A stretch of DNA of 64,000 nucleotides from Athene noctua (lineage: Eukaryota; Chordata; Aves; Strigiformes; Strigidae). The number at the start of each line of letters is the position of its first letter. The stretch's first letter is position 1. The position numbers and the translations under genes are program-made. The stretch covers positions 71,096,981-71,160,980 of the forward strand of contig NC_134039.1 in NCBI RefSeq assembly GCF_965140245.1, in the 5' to 3' direction. Of the stretch, positions 37,151-50,425 are shown in pieces. The notes under the pieces were generated by a model, which saw only the letters and a list, made by a program, of their open reading frames with translations, was not told the origin of the DNA and ran no database searches.

Positions 37151-39552
37151 AACCAGGGAAGGGGAGTCCTACACTGACATATTCTGCAGCTGCTCTGAGC
37201 AACCAGTGTCTAAAAAAATCTGCAAAAGTTGGTGAATAATAGACCTTCAGGGATAATGGGTAAAGTCGGTCAACTGTACGCAGCTGTCCAAAGTAATAAG
37301 GATGAAAGTTACTTCAGCTGTTGCAAAAGGGTTTCAGAATACCCAGAAATTGGACAGAAAAATGGCAGGTGAAATTTGCAGAGAAAAGATAGATAAGTTT
37401 AAGTCAAATCCATTAGCAAACTCAGTGCTAACTTCCAATATGCAAACACCCAACCTGAACCAGCTATTGCAAATCAGAACATGATGCACAGTTCTGGGCC
37501 TCCAGCTCAAGGCAAATATAATGGAAAAAACAGTTACAGAAAAAAATTACAGCCATTAACCCTGAAAATAAATAATTGAGGGAGGACTATGATAGCTACC
37601 CATGAAGTCCTGAGCAATACAAAGAAAGAGAACAGAGGGCACTGCTGGAGGGTGTCCGAGACCCCGAGCAGGTGGCCGATGCTACATGGAAGGGAGAGGA
37701 AGGTTTGTCACACAGTGCATACTGAAGCTTCACAACAGTTCGCAAGAGGATGACAAAGTTTACACAGTTCAGAAAGCAATCAGCCAAATTTGTGGATGAA
37801 AAATGCATTTGGCACTGTTAAAAACAAAGGTGTTATTTCTGGTCAGGAAGTCTTTGGACCATAAATGGTTGCAGTCTACAAGCACTTTTGGGAAGAACCA
37901 GCACCTCCTTGTACTCTCCTTACTGTCTGCCTGCAGGACCTGTTACCGTCCACTGCCAGAGACAGGGTAACAAGCCAGGCAGCCCTTGGTCCGCTTATTC
38001 TTGATTTTTGTGTATCACTCACATACAGTACCTCCCACATTTGAGGAAAAACCCCAAAGGCTACTAAGCATTTTCTGGAGCACATCTCATCTCCCACTAG
38101 ATTACATTTCAACCCTCAGCAGGAGATGTTTATCGACAAGGCTCCATGATAGAATTGGAGAAAGCTAGACAGAAAAGCCTTAACTAAATGTGAAAGAGGA
38201 CTAAAATCTTTGCCATTATTCAGTCCAATAAGTGCTACACTGAGAAACTGCAACATATTTTCATAATACATGTACATAAGGAGGCTGTATAACATGTACA
38301 GGTCACCTTAATATGGGCATACTCTTGAGAGCATGACTTTGCAAAGGCAGTAATGTTCATTTAATTTGGTCTCTGTGTGTATTTTTGAGTGAATAATTAA
38401 TAGGAATAATTTATAAAATCAGCAACACTTGTTATTTTGAGATTACTTTCCTTTATCAGACCCAGTGTGGCTCAAGCTCTCTGCTCTGTTCCTGTACGTG
38501 CAGGCAAAGTCCGTGCTGGATGTGGACACTGACCCGTTAGAGGATCCTGTCTGCCTGCAACCTTTGGTCAGACTGTGTCTCAGGGCTGTCAGTGCTCCCA
38601 CAGCACTGAAACCCTGAATGAGGTTCATGATGAGCACTGTGCTTGGTGGGCTCAGTTTGAGAGATGCTGAGCACCAGCTGCCATGGCCACCCCACCTGCG
38701 GGCATGGTCCTCACTGCGTGGCCAGCCTCTGGCAGCACCAAGAGCAAAAAGACAGGTCTATATGGCTTTCAGATACACCGATGGGTGCCAGATAAACTCT
38801 AGCAATGACAGGGCTAATAACAGTAATACAGCAGCAGTCCAGCCCAAGCAAGGAAGCTGAGCTCAGACCTGCCAGCAGACCATATGTCAGCTATGATTAT
38901 CACATCCCAGCATATCTCACTTAGAAAAACTGTCAATGGATAATTCAGCAACTTAAATGAACACTGGCAGTGAGGCCTGCCAGCTGCTTCTGATCAAGCA
39001 CTTCAGTGCTGCAAGCTCGTGCCCTGAAGCAGTTCCAGTTGCAGGGATTCAGACTCCAAGGGAGAGAGGAAACCACAGAAAAGTGCCCAATTAGGAGCCA
39101 CGCCTCTTGGATCACCCCGCCATCACCTCTGCACATCCACAGGAAACTCTGTGTCCATACCCTTGCGATGAAGCTCAGGGACAGGGCAGGGACTGGACAG
39201 CTCTTCTGGCACTTCCAGGTTTTACTGACTCGGTTTGGCAGGAGGACGGGCTGGCTTTGCACAGGCTGACTACAAACCACTGACAACCATCCTTAGAAGT
39301 TCAGTACCAGGTAGGAAGGTGTCCAAGCTGTGAGATTATTACCATATTCCAGTTTGCAGCCACTTTCTATTGCAGCATTTTATCTCAATAAGTCCTAAGA
39401 GAGACTGGTTTCAGACAGGACCAGAAGAGAGGGAACTGGTCATTCCTCCTGGCAGTCTCATCCCTCTCTTCTGTTCCACCTCAGTAATTGACCTCACTCC
39501 ATCTTTCTTGCCCTATTTTATCCTGCCCCTTCTCCGCTGTCCTGTTTTGAAT

Positions 39553-40200
39553 CACAGAATCACAAATGGTTGAGCTTGGGAGGGAACTCTTGAGATTATC
39601 TGGTCCAAGCTCCCTGCTCTAGCAGAGACTTCTAGAGCCAGTTGCCCAGGGCCATGGCCAGACAGCTTTTGAATATCTCCAAGGATGAAGACTCCACAAC
39701 CTCTCTGGGAAACCTGTGCCAGTGCTCAGTCACCCTCACAGTGAAAAACTGTTTCCTGATGTTCAGAGGGAACCTCCTGTGTTTCAGTTTGTGCCCCTTG
39801 ACTCTGGTCCTGTCACTGGGCACCACTGAGCAGAGGCCAGCTTCATCTTCTTTGCACCCTCCCTTCAGGCATTTGTATAAGTTGATGAGATTCCCCCGAG
39901 CCTTTGCTTCTCCAGGCTGAACAGTCCCTGCTCTCTCAGCCTTTCCCCATAGGAGAAATGGTTCAGTCACTTCATCATCTTTGTACTCTTCATTGAACTC
40001 TCTCTTGTACTGCGAAGCCCAGAACTAGACACAGGATTCCAGGTGTGGCGTCACCAGTGCTGAAGAAAGCAGGATCACCTCCCACCTGCTGACAATACTT
40101 TGCCTAATGCAGCCCAGGATACTGTTAGCTTGCTTTGTGGTGAGGGCACATCTCTGGCTCCATAGTCCTGGCCCTGACCCAGGCCTTGTGCACAGGAGGC
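39553..40200 (-). mobile_element. CR1 LINE 3' fragment, minus strand
   Basis: The complement of a tail octamer (CACAGAAT) starts at 39553. The minus strand then shows the conserved 3' end in order, including the decayed frame 'FFTVRVTEHWHRFPREVVESSSLEIFKSCL' (39632-39740 region), 'GNLINLYKCLKGGCKEDEAGL', and, further left, 'QRCALTTKQANSILGCIRQSI'. It belongs to a CR1 subfamily different from the copies at 23-27 kb. Only the RT C-terminus and the 3' UTR remain. It is non-functional. Confidence 0.88.
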
Positions 40201-42225
40201 CAAATTCCACTTTCAGCTGGTCTCATGATTTAAGAGGATTTTTTGGATCAGAATGAATTTGGCTCCATTAGCTAGGTCAGTATAACAGGGCAGGTAGAGA
40301 AGCAGAGATTTTGCTCTGAGCTCATTAACATCAGACACATTCAGCACAGCAGTTTGGCTGAAAAGACTGTCAAAACCAAACTGTTGCTCACCAGAAGCAA
40401 CAAGGAAAATGAGTCAAAGAAACACTCCACAAAGTAAGGAGTAGAAAATCTGATAAACAGCACATTCCTCCATTGAGGACCAGGATAAAAATGCTGCAGA
40501 GCTCACATGAGAAGAGAAGGTTTCATTGAATGCACTCTGATAGCCACCAAGTTCCTACCTAATAGATTAGCAAGGCTGAACCCTTCCATATTTTAGAAAA
40601 ATGCTGCCTTAGGGGTGAACTAACCATCTGATCAAAAGTTGCAGTATATGAAAAAAGCAAGGCCTTCCCAAGAAAGCCATATGGCCGTACAATGGATGGA
40701 GATCATGGGTTGGGACAGGGAGCAATCTTGGCTGTATTAGAATAAGATGCGGGTACAGGGCAATATGCCTTCAGCAGCCCTACTATTCTGAGATGCTCTG
40801 GCATCTGCAGGCTATATGCAACATGCAATTGGGTAAGAAAGCAAAGGGTAAAAAGGAGAATTCCTTCTTCCAAACAAAAAGACCAAAGGCTTCCCTTCAT
40901 CCCCTTCCCTAAGAAACCACCCATTAGTGCCCAGTAATATCTACCCATGAGAAGTCCAGCATCCCCTCAGAACTATGCCCTGTGACTAACCCAGGACCCT
41001 GCTCTGTCCCTGCATGTGCTGACAGCATGATTTGCTGCTTAAAATTTTCAGAATAAGCCAATTTTGACAACTTTTTCATCAGTGACAGTGGCAGTTGAGG
41101 GAATATTTTTAGTTTCAAGTCTCTCATCCTCCTCATAGTTCAGAAAATATTTCATTTTTTGCACTGTGGGTGGAAATTGAGATTAGTGCTTTCTAATGTT
41201 GCAGTGATGCTCCCTGGATGAGTAGCAGAGACAACAGTGGGACTCCTGATGCTTTGCCTGTGGTCTGCAAAACCCAAGGGCATCCTGCATTTTCTTAATG
41301 TGACATGACAGAAAGTGCAACTAATTGTAGAGACAGCAGCTAGGGGTGATGCTGCACACTCCAATAGGAATGGTTAGAGATATTCACAGAGAATTTTTTT
41401 CATGTGAAAATGTAATTTGTGTTCCCGAGAATAAAGAAATTATCAAGACAGCATTTATAGCAGTAGGTCAGGTCTGGAGAAGCAGGCAGGGTGCTTATGG
41501 TGCTGGTTTGGCTCTGCAGATCCTTATGCTGTTTGTCTGGAAACCATTGCTGTGGCAAAAGCAACAGTGGGATAAGAAACCAAAGCCAGTCCATGAGAAA
41601 CCACCTTGTATGACTTGTTTCTTTGGGGACTGTGTCTGTCAATACAGGGAAAATCAGCCTGGCAGCAGCAGTAAGGATGTACTCAAGCCTGACAGCCTAA
41701 TGACCTTCCCACTCCACAGCCTATGTAACTGGTGATTATTTTTATCCTTTTTCCTTACTACAGCTTCCAGGCCAGAATATCTAAAGATAAGGGTGTTTCA
41801 GGTAGTGCCAGGCAGAATAAGAGATGACACCTGGCTATACCTGAGCTAAAAAGCAGATCCCCTTTTTTTCACATGGCACATCCTCCCACAGGCACTGCAG
41901 TGCTGCCGGTGAGACTGCTGTGTGCAGAGGGGCTCCAGTTGCTGCAAATAGGCTTGACCAATTTTACTTAAAAAGCAGAATTTGGACTATTTCCCAGATT
42001 ATAATTACCTATATATAAATATAATGGTAATTATGCTACCTAACCAAGACCTCAGAGCACAAAGCTGACAAGTGATGACAACTAAATTCATTAAGAGTGC
42101 AAATGTTCTTCCTCTCTTTTATGAAACAATATTGAGTGATCACTGAAGACATCCAGCAACCAGAGATATGATCTGCTAATAAGTGGTGAGCCTGGTGAAG
42201 GCTACTGGAAAGGCAGGACACGACA

Positions 42226-42250
42226 CCCCCCCCCCCCCCCCCCCGCCCCC
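42226..42250. repeat. Poly-C tract
   Basis: The run is 25 bases of C broken by one G at 42245. On the minus strand it is a poly-G tract with quadruplex potential. Such runs are often length-variable or badly sequenced. Confidence 0.9.
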
Positions 42251-42911
42251 AGAAGAGCCTTGGTGCTATATAGCTAGTAGAGGAACAGAAAAGTGGACAG
42301 GTAAAACATTGAATTTTGAAAATGCAGTAAGTTTCATGCATTTGGAGTGAAACCTATCTTTTCACTTTGTTTAGACTGTGAAATAAATCAGAGCAGGGGC
42401 TGTTCTTTGGCATGGAGGCCAACTAGTCTAGCATGGCTTGCACCCAGAGAAAAACTATTTTACCTTTCCCAGTATACACAGGGTAAGCCCATCCAAATTT
42501 CTCACTGGGCATGTTCCCAGGGCTGGACAAGGGGGTGAGCTGGCACAGGGCAAAGCTCAGCCTGAGAGCAGAGCAGAGGTGCAACACGCTGGTGCTGCAG
42601 CAGCACTCAGGCCTGACCCCGCTGCATGTCTGCAGGAGGATGTGGTGTCTCTGCGTATCCGTTCCAGAACCAGAAAGAGCCTAAACTGCAGCCTGTTGCA
42701 GCCTTAATGATGCTTTTTAAAGTGATTTGGTATACTGTTTTTTCAAACACTTTCTATTTTTCACATTCAGAGGTGCCAAGCCCCAGGGATGATGACAAAC
42801 ACTCAGAAATATGTTACAAAATGCATCCATGAGAAAAAAAAAATTACTATTCCTAGACTTGGGAAAAGATAAAAAGTGATTGTGGTGCATGGTGTTCTTC
42901 CAGACCAGGAC

Positions 42912-42949
42912 TAGAAATCAAGACTGTACTTAGAAATCAAGACTGTACC
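42912..42949 (+). repeat. 19-bp perfect tandem duplication
   Basis: TAGAAATCAAGACTGTACT (42912-42930) is followed directly by the same 19-mer with one change at its last base. It looks like a recent replication-slippage duplication. Confidence 0.9.
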
Positions 42950-45900
42950 TTCCCATCAAAATCTAGGTATGAAATAACACTAAGGGAAGAAATAGCGATA
43001 GCCATAATAACTCATCCGCAAAAAATACAGTGATTAAGGAAAGACGCTGAACACCTACAACACCTTCTCAGTCTTTTTTCTGAGACAGCCACAAAGCCTC
43101 AAATCCCACTGTTATCCCAGCAATCCATTACTCAGACTTCATATTCCCACGTTAACCATTTCAGCTGGTGTTTTTATTTTTCTAACAGGTCAACTGATCC
43201 CCTGCCTGCAAGTGTTTCATTACAGCTGTGTGCTTCCTCCCCTAAGAGTCTGAAATACCTTGTCTTTGAATGTAATTGAACTACTGGAAAAGGAACAGTT
43301 TAGACCAAAGTCATGATGTCCTTGCTTTCACTTCACCTTCATGACCATCCACCAGAAGCTTTGAATACTCTTTTCTAAGCAGTTGAAAGAATTTCCTTTG
43401 ATGGTTTTCCTGTGCAAATGTTGTTGTGTCTGAAGAGCCCGTGGCAAGATCATGGAAAACAGGCAACAAAGCCCCACTGCCAGGAAAGAGCTGAACAGAA
43501 AGGTGACTGAGTGTGTAGATGTTACAAAAATAGTCAGGATTATTGAATTTGATTACATCAAATCTAGCTGGCTTTTGGATGGGTGAAGAAGAATCTCATG
43601 GTGCTGAGTGAGTTGGCAGTATAATAGCAGATGATGCTCAGTGCTGACAAGCACAAAGTAATGGATGTTGGAGGGAAAAACCTAATCCTGTCTCAGTGTA
43701 AACCTGAAAAAGTTCAGAAAACACTAGTTCACTCCAGAAGAAAGTATTTTGGAGGCAGTAAAATCCCTGGAAAACAATGTTTCAATACTAAGTGGGTGTC
43801 AAAAGAGTAGAGAGAGCTTAAGGAATTACTAGAGGAGAAACTGTAGCACGCTGGAGTCTGACATGTTACAAATATCCATGTATAGTCACCAAGAAGCAGT
43901 TACTGGTGGTTGTACAAGAACATTATCCCCATACTCCCAAGTAAATGCAAAGTGTGCTTACCCCGTGAGCATGCTGTTCAGTCCTGCAAGGCTGCTCTGC
44001 AACGAGAAACATCTCTATCAGTACTTGAACCCTACTACTAAATCTTACTCATCTTCCATGTCATCTCCTTGCTCCTCATGTTCTTGTACCACCATCAGTA
44101 ACTGCTGCTTGGTGACTACACCTGGATGTTTGTAATGTGTTATTAGACTCCAGCCTGCTTCAGTCCCTAACCTGTCTTTTAGCCAAGCTAGATGTGTCTA
44201 CCTTTTGACTTGGTCATTAACCCCAGCTGGCAACTAAGCCCCACACAGCCTCTTGCTCACTCCCCATGATGTGGGATGGGGAGGGAATCAGAAAAGTGAG
44301 AAAATTCACGAGTTGAGATAATTTAATAGTTAAAGCAAAAGCTGCACACGCAAGCAAAGCAAAACAAGGAATTCATTTACCACTTCCCGTTATCAGGTGG
44401 TGTTTAGCTATCTTCAGGAAAGCAGGGGTCCAGCACATGTAACAGTTACTTGGGAAGACAAAGGACATCACTCTGAATGGGCCCCCCTTCCTCCTTCTTC
44501 CTCCAGCTTTATATGCTGAGCATGACACCATATGGTACAGGATATCCCTTTGGTCAGTTGGGGTCAGCTGTCCCAGCTCTGTCCCCTCCCAGCTCCTCGT
44601 GCACCCCCAGCCTACTCACCGTTGGGGTGGTGTGAGGAGCAGAAAAGGCCTTGACTCTCTGTAAGCACTGCTCAGCAACAGCAAAAACATCCCTGTGTTA
44701 TCAACACTGTTTTGGTCACAAATCCAAAATATAGCCCCATACTAGCTAATGTGAAGAAAATTAACTCTATCCCAACCAAAACCAGTACACAATCTTGTCT
44801 TGTTTATTATCACCTAATCCCCTGGTTAAATAACAGAGGCTGGTAAAGCAAGGAAATCTGTCCTGCTGCACCTTTATTTTGATGGGCTGACAGAAAACTT
44901 GCAGCAAACTCACCTGAACCTCTTGGACAAAGCCATGAGAGTTGATTTTTTTAATGTTTGTACAACATAGGGTAAGACCCAATGAGAAAGAAAGGGCAAG
45001 TCCTGCAAAACAAACTGTAAAGGGTAATTTACAGGAGTTTGGTTTTCACCCAGTACCTCTGTTAATGTATAGGAGAGATCTGAAAAGTAAAGAAAATCAC
45101 ATTAATTTATAGACCTGGGCTTATTACTCTGCTTATTTCAACAGGATTATTAGTCTCAGGTTTTATATAATAGTTTTTTACAGAATTTGTTAGAGAGCTT
45201 GTTGGCTTGCAGTACTACATTTCCAGTGCATTAGCATCTGCATTGCTTCTCCCATAAATAAAAGTGAAGCCATATTTAGCTTTTATTTGCTCTTGGCCAT
45301 TGTGCAATTTTGGGGCATGAAATTTGCTCTTCTCTAGGTTTATTTGTCTATTTGCATGTCGTAACTAGCCAAGCTTTTAGTTAATGTAAGTGAGGAGGGG
45401 AAAAAATACCCAAACCTATTTAGAGTGAGGAAATTCACAGACAGTGTTTGAGAAGGGTGGAGCTGAGCTCCTTAGGGTAAATTATAAATGGATGGTATTA
45501 AGTCTAAGGAAATAAACAAGTTCAAACACCAAAACGCTGCTATCTCCACCAAGGATTTTAAAAGAAGCAACAGTATGATTGGCTACAACAAACTGGCTGT
45601 CTAAGAGCTCTAAACTGTTGCTTCTCTTTCTACAAAAGAGAAGCTACATACAGCCAAGAAGCCTTGAACATCATTCCTGCAATAAGGATCCCAGCATTTT
45701 GGAACCTATTCTTGGCTTTAAGAATAATGAATGTTAGCAATAAAATGTTTCCTGAAATGTTTCCAAACCCATGTGGTTCCTGCAGTAGGTAAAGGTTCAT
45801 GTTTCACCTTATGAAGCTCAAACTAATTCTTCTATTCTAAAATAAACTCAGATGAAACATGAGAAAATAAATTACTTTTGCTCATTTGAGTGTTCCTGGG

Positions 45901-48489
45901 CTGGACATGGGACAGATTCATATGAGGATCGGAAGTCCAAATGCCTGTTCACAGAGCAACATGTTACCATATTTCTTTCTGTAGTGACTGGAAAAACTCT
46001 CTGAAGTCCTGGTTTTATCCAATTTAAATTCACTAGAGTGACACTGGGACACAGCTCTGGTCCTTGGAACGGTTTGCACGCTGCACTGGGATGAGGTCTC
46101 CTGCAGATGCTTTGGGCAGATGGAGATCCCTCTGTGGTGCACAGCCCTGGAGAGCCAGGGGCAAGTCAGCCGGCAGCAGCCCAGGGGTCCCCCCTGCCTC
46201 CTGCCACAGGCACGGGGAACAACATCACAGCAAGGCTTACCTTCAAATCTGAGGAATTCCTGTTAGCTTGACCCTCCTTTTTCTATTAGACTTTGTCTGG
46301 GATCACAGAAGACTGAACTCTGCTGTGTGCAGTCCCAGAAAATGAAGAGATCCAACCTTGAGGGTAGGATGGAACAACCAGCACAGGTAGCCTAAAAAAT
46401 AGTGAGTTAAATAGCAAGTTATTTGTTTGTGTGTGGTTTTTTTTTTCTTGGGGGTTTTTTTTTTTTTTTCCATGTCTAATATATTGTCATATATTTTATT
46501 TGAAATCATGGATAATAAATAACATTCCCCTCCAGATCCTAGTTTTGTTCACTTCTCATGTGTGGCACAAAACTCCTAGTTTCTTTCCAGGTGCTGGAAA
46601 ATTGGAAGGTTGAAGCATCAAGTGTGGTTAAAGGCTGCTTTATTGCTCCCTGTTGTGGTTTCTCAGGTTATTTTCTCAAAGCATTACTTTAGCAGAAGTA
46701 GATCACTGGTGCATTTGTGAAGTAAATAAATGCAGTTATGAATATGTGTTACATGTACGAATTTATGTTAACACTATGTATATAGAGATCCTGTACAAGA
46801 TATAGTTTGTGTTACACGGATGCCTAAATTTGAGGATAATTTTTCTCCTCATGCATAATCTCCCCCCAAGCAAGCGGTTAGAAGATAAAACCACTGGCTT
46901 TTGGGGGACACACTGCATATCATCTTTCTGCAATATACTTCACAAATCTCATGACAAAAAGCTTTTCACTGCTCTTATTCTTGAAAAAGTGAATTATTCA
47001 TAACACAGCATTACTGAATGTGAATTTCTAAGTCTTTCCTCAAAGCACTGGTGGGCCAAGATGAGAAAAGCTCCATCTCCTTTCAGAGAACCACCTCCTC
47101 CGCAAGGATGGACATTACACTGGATCACTTCATTCCCAACCTTACAAACGTTATTGGATCTAGATACAGGCAACCCCAGATCTGCATTCCTCTTCCTCTG
47201 GGCTACAGATCTCACAGAAGAGTTTCAATTAAGGAATGATTCTTGGTCTCTTCCCTGGTCTTGTAAACTTCAAGTTTTAAGAAAATCCCTTAAAGTTTAA
47301 TTACATTCTTTTTAGAGCTGAGCTGAGCACTGAGTGGAGCTGGATAACAATGCTATCTTTTTTTTTTTTTTTTTTTCCCTTTTGCTTCTCAGCTTTGTTT
47401 TCAATTCACTTTGGAAAGAAACTTGAAATACTTCACTCTCAGACAAGTCGAAACAGAGCATTTTTTGAACTGTGAAATGAATATGTCATCGATTAGTACC
47501 AAGGAAACACACGGTCAGGCAAAACCTCGCCCACTTGCATATTTTTATGGACGTTGCTCATCATGGTGATGTCAGTGTGATTTCTTCTATAGAAAAGGCA
47601 GCTTATATGGGAAAATCAGCAGAATCAGAGCCAAAGAAAGTATGTGATTTTCTTAGAAGGATCAGCCTCCATTGAAAACCTGCCAGTTAAAACACAAGAC
47701 AGATGTAATTCTGATTTTCCTCCCCACCTTGAGTTGCCTTTACCAACTGTTGGTTTCACCGTTGCCTCCCCTGACTCTTCTGGACCCACAGCAGCAACAG
47801 AAATGGATCTCGCCAGCCCCAGCCTCTGGCCAAGCAGCGATCCCCTTTCTGTTCAGAGCAATACAGGAACAGGCATGAGACATCTCACCACTACCTATGT
47901 CTGAAAAACAATTCGAGTTGTCAATGTGTTGAATAACCCAGTCCTTTCACTAGGGCAAGGAATTGGCCTTGCGTTTCAACACTATATTCACCATTTTGTA
48001 TTCGAAATCTATTTTTATGGTAAAATTATATGACAAGTGGTGTAACACATGAAAGGAAAAATAGGGATTATACAATTAATGGAAAACCAGTGAAACACAT
48101 CAGATAAACAAGACAAAATAACTGAAAATAGAGTGCAAGTCACACAAACAGCAGTAGGATGAAGGATTTTGTGTAATTAAGCACATAATTGGGTTCATAC
48201 AGGTGCTTTTACAATATCTTCCCTTTCCTGACTTGTGGATGTTGTTTCTTGTTGCAACAAGATGGAAAGAAAAAACATGCTTAAACCGTCTTTTCTTGCA
48301 GATCTATTTTATCTAACAAAACCTCTGGAAACTCGTACTTGGATCTCGTTTTTTTAAAAGTCATGGAAAAGGATTATTTCGTAACAAAATCTTTTTTTTC
48401 AAAATGTAGGCATTAGGCATTGCAGCAAGAAAATGTAGAGAGAAGTAAGAAAAGTATGGACTTAAACTAGGGTTTTGTTATGCAGATCC

Positions 48490-48553
48490 CAAGTTAATAT
48501 TGATATGATTTACAGGTTTTACAAGTTAATATTGATATGAGCTACAGAGTGAA
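48490..48553 (+). repeat. About 32-bp tandem duplication
   Basis: Two units each start with CAAGTTAATATTGATATGA (48490-48508 and 48522-48540) and continue with a diverged TTTACAG / GCTACAG half. The 19-base shared core is perfect, so the duplication is fairly young or constrained. Confidence 0.85.
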
Positions 48554-49009
48554 TTGGTTGATTCCTGGAGTATAAAACAGATCACTACATCCACTCAAAC
48601 TTGATAAAGGGGAGGTTATGTTTAATTTTTTTTTAACCTATTTCTTTCCTTTTCATGAACTATCATTTTTATCAGAGGATCTGAAAAGCTAAGATTCTAA
48701 ACTCCATTTAAAGAAAAAAAAATCAAATTGAGTAAAGCTGAATCAGCTAAACATCTTCCAAAACGAATTTATTTTTTTTTTTTTTTTCCCCTGACAGATA
48801 TATTGGCAATAATCCAGGTGGGGTTTTTCTTTTCCCTTGCAATAACGCAGTTCCGGGGATGAAAGCAGTAGAAAGAATCTGTTTTTTTCTGTCTTCTCAT
48901 AAGTGCTGAAGAGCCTGAACTGACAGTAACAGATGACTGAAAGTTGCCTTCCAGCTCTTAGAAGGCACAGCGCTTCGCAAAACCCCAGTCGCAACCTCTG
49001 GTGGCTTAT

Positions 49010-49275
49010 TGCTCGCCACTCCCCGTCCTCCTTCGTGCGTGAAGCTCCTGCACGCAAGGTCTCTGTCGGTTGGCATCGGTGTTTGCCGCCGACGGCACCA
49101 TGAGCGCCGAGGGGGGGTTCCCCCGACCCTCCTCCCCCGGCGCGCAGCTCCCGCGCCCCGCGCAGCCGCCGCGGCCGGGCCGCGCTGCCCGCGTCCTTCT
49201 CGCCGTACCCACAAGAGGCCACTGCAGCCGCAGGGATGAGGAGGCAGCCGGGGCGCTGCGCTTCAGCGCGCACAG
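49010..49275. promoter_or_regulatory. Upstream CpG-island lobe
   Basis: A compact GC- and CpG-rich segment is separated by about 165 bases of AT-rich sequence from the main CELSR1 island. It is dense in GCGCGC-type runs and GC boxes. It could be a separate promoter, either an alternative CELSR1 start or a divergent non-coding transcript on the minus strand. Open frames here in several phases are explained by GC content and are not called. Confidence 0.55.
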
Positions 49276-50176
49276 CACGGAGAAAAAAGTAAACAGATAG
49301 TGTTTAGCATAAATTTGCAGAACCGACATTATAATCACCACTGCAACATTTACATGCGGGGTTTGGCTTTGCTTCTTCCCACAAACTACCTAAGTTTGCA
49401 TCTGGTATATAATTATTTGCAATTGCCTCCGAGAAGTCTTTCATTCCGGGCTCCAGGTCCTACCTGCTGTTCTGCGCGGCGCGGAGCGGAGCGGGAGCGG
49501 GTCAGCAGGGCCCGCGCCGGGTCCCCGGCGGCGCCTCAGTCCGGCACATGATGCCGGTTTTGCCCGGAAAACTAATTTTATGCGCCCACACCCCCCTTCC
49601 CCCCCCTTCCCTTGGGAGAATAAAAAGAAATGAAGTAACATTCCGTTTGACTTTGTTCTGGACGGCGGATCCGGGGCGACAGGTGGCTCCGTCGCGGGGA
49701 AGCGGCCGCGGCGCCTTCCCGCGGCACCTCCGCCCTCGGAGCGCCGGTTCTGTCGGGCAGCGGTACCTGTTCCGTCCGCCGCCGCGCAGCCTCCGCCCCG
49801 CGCAGCCCCCCCGCCGGGGCGGGCCGCTCTCCCGGCCGCCGGGGCGCGGGGCCGGGGCCGGCCGCCGAGAGGCGCCGAGCGGCGGGGCGGGAGCCCCGCG
49901 GGGCCAGACCCGGCCCGGCCCCCGCCGCCGCCACCGCCGCCGCCCGGGAGGGGCCGGGCGGGGCCGGCAGGAAACCCCGCCCCGGGCAGCGCCCGCCGCG
50001 CTCCGCGCAGCCTGCGCTGCTCAGCGCCGCCGCGGAAACGAGGGGAGCGGAGCGGGGCGGCAGGAACGGAACAGAACGGGACGGGACAAGACGGGACGCG
50101 GCGGCTCGGCCGTGTCGCGCAGCCACGCGGGACCGCTCCGCCCGGGGGCCGGCCGCGCCGCGGGAGGGGACTTTGG

Positions 50177-50240
50177 TATTTAATTTTATTTTTTTGAGGG
50201 GGGGGAGAGCGAAGGAGACGAGCAGCAGGTTTATGCTAAT
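50177..50240 (+). promoter_or_regulatory. AT-rich core-promoter-like window
   Basis: A TATA-like TATTTAA (50177-50183) sits in a 30-base AT-rich strip that interrupts the CpG island. A poly-G stretch and an octamer-related ATGCTAAT (50233-50240) follow. If the strip acts as a core promoter, transcription would start near 50205-50215, giving a leader of about 300 bases. The start site is inferred from composition only. Confidence 0.3.
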
Positions 50241-50282
50241 CACCTTCTCGGGAGCGGCAGCGGGAGGAGGAGGAGGAGAGGA

Positions 50283-50290
50283 GCCATTTT
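50283..50290 (-). promoter_or_regulatory. YY1-type motif in the leader
   Basis: GCCATTTT is the complement of the YY1 core AAAATGGC. In mammalian promoters YY1 sites often lie just downstream of the start site, consistent with a start a little upstream of 50283. It is a short motif, so chance is possible. Confidence 0.3.
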
Positions 50291-50425
50291 GAACTCACTT
50301 CAAAGTTTAAGGTGGAAAAGTTGGAGCTCTCCAGCCCGCTGCCCGGGGACGGGGACGGGGCGCGGGGCTCCGGGCCGGCGGCGCCCGGGCGGCGGGGGGG
50401 CGGGGGGCGGCCGAGCCGGCGGCTG

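Larger units (their letters stand above)
33331..39552. other. Intergenic, no gene recognised
   Basis: No supportable gene was found. A 160-codon ATG-initiated frame at 33860-34342 shows no known domain and is Ser-rich at its start. An AT-rich block at about 36430-36600 carries several homeodomain-type TAATTA sites. A three-copy 11-bp tandem repeat lies at 37118-37150. Confidence 0.5.
40201..49009. other. Gene-poor flank upstream of CELSR1
   Basis: No gene was recognised. Contents include a C-run (42226-42250), tandem duplications at 42912-42949 and 48490-48553, and T-runs near 46438, 47360 and 48770. A moderately CpG-containing, non-repetitive block at about 47460-47640 carries a CRE-like TGATGTCA (47567-47574) and could be a distal element. 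The region lies directly upstream of the CELSR1 CpG island. Confidence 0.5.

Noticed and set aside
49548..50183. 211-codon plus-strand and 221-codon minus-strand frames in the CpG island
   Set aside because: Both are Arg/Pro/Ala/Gly low-complexity reads of GC-rich promoter sequence, where stop codons are rare by composition.
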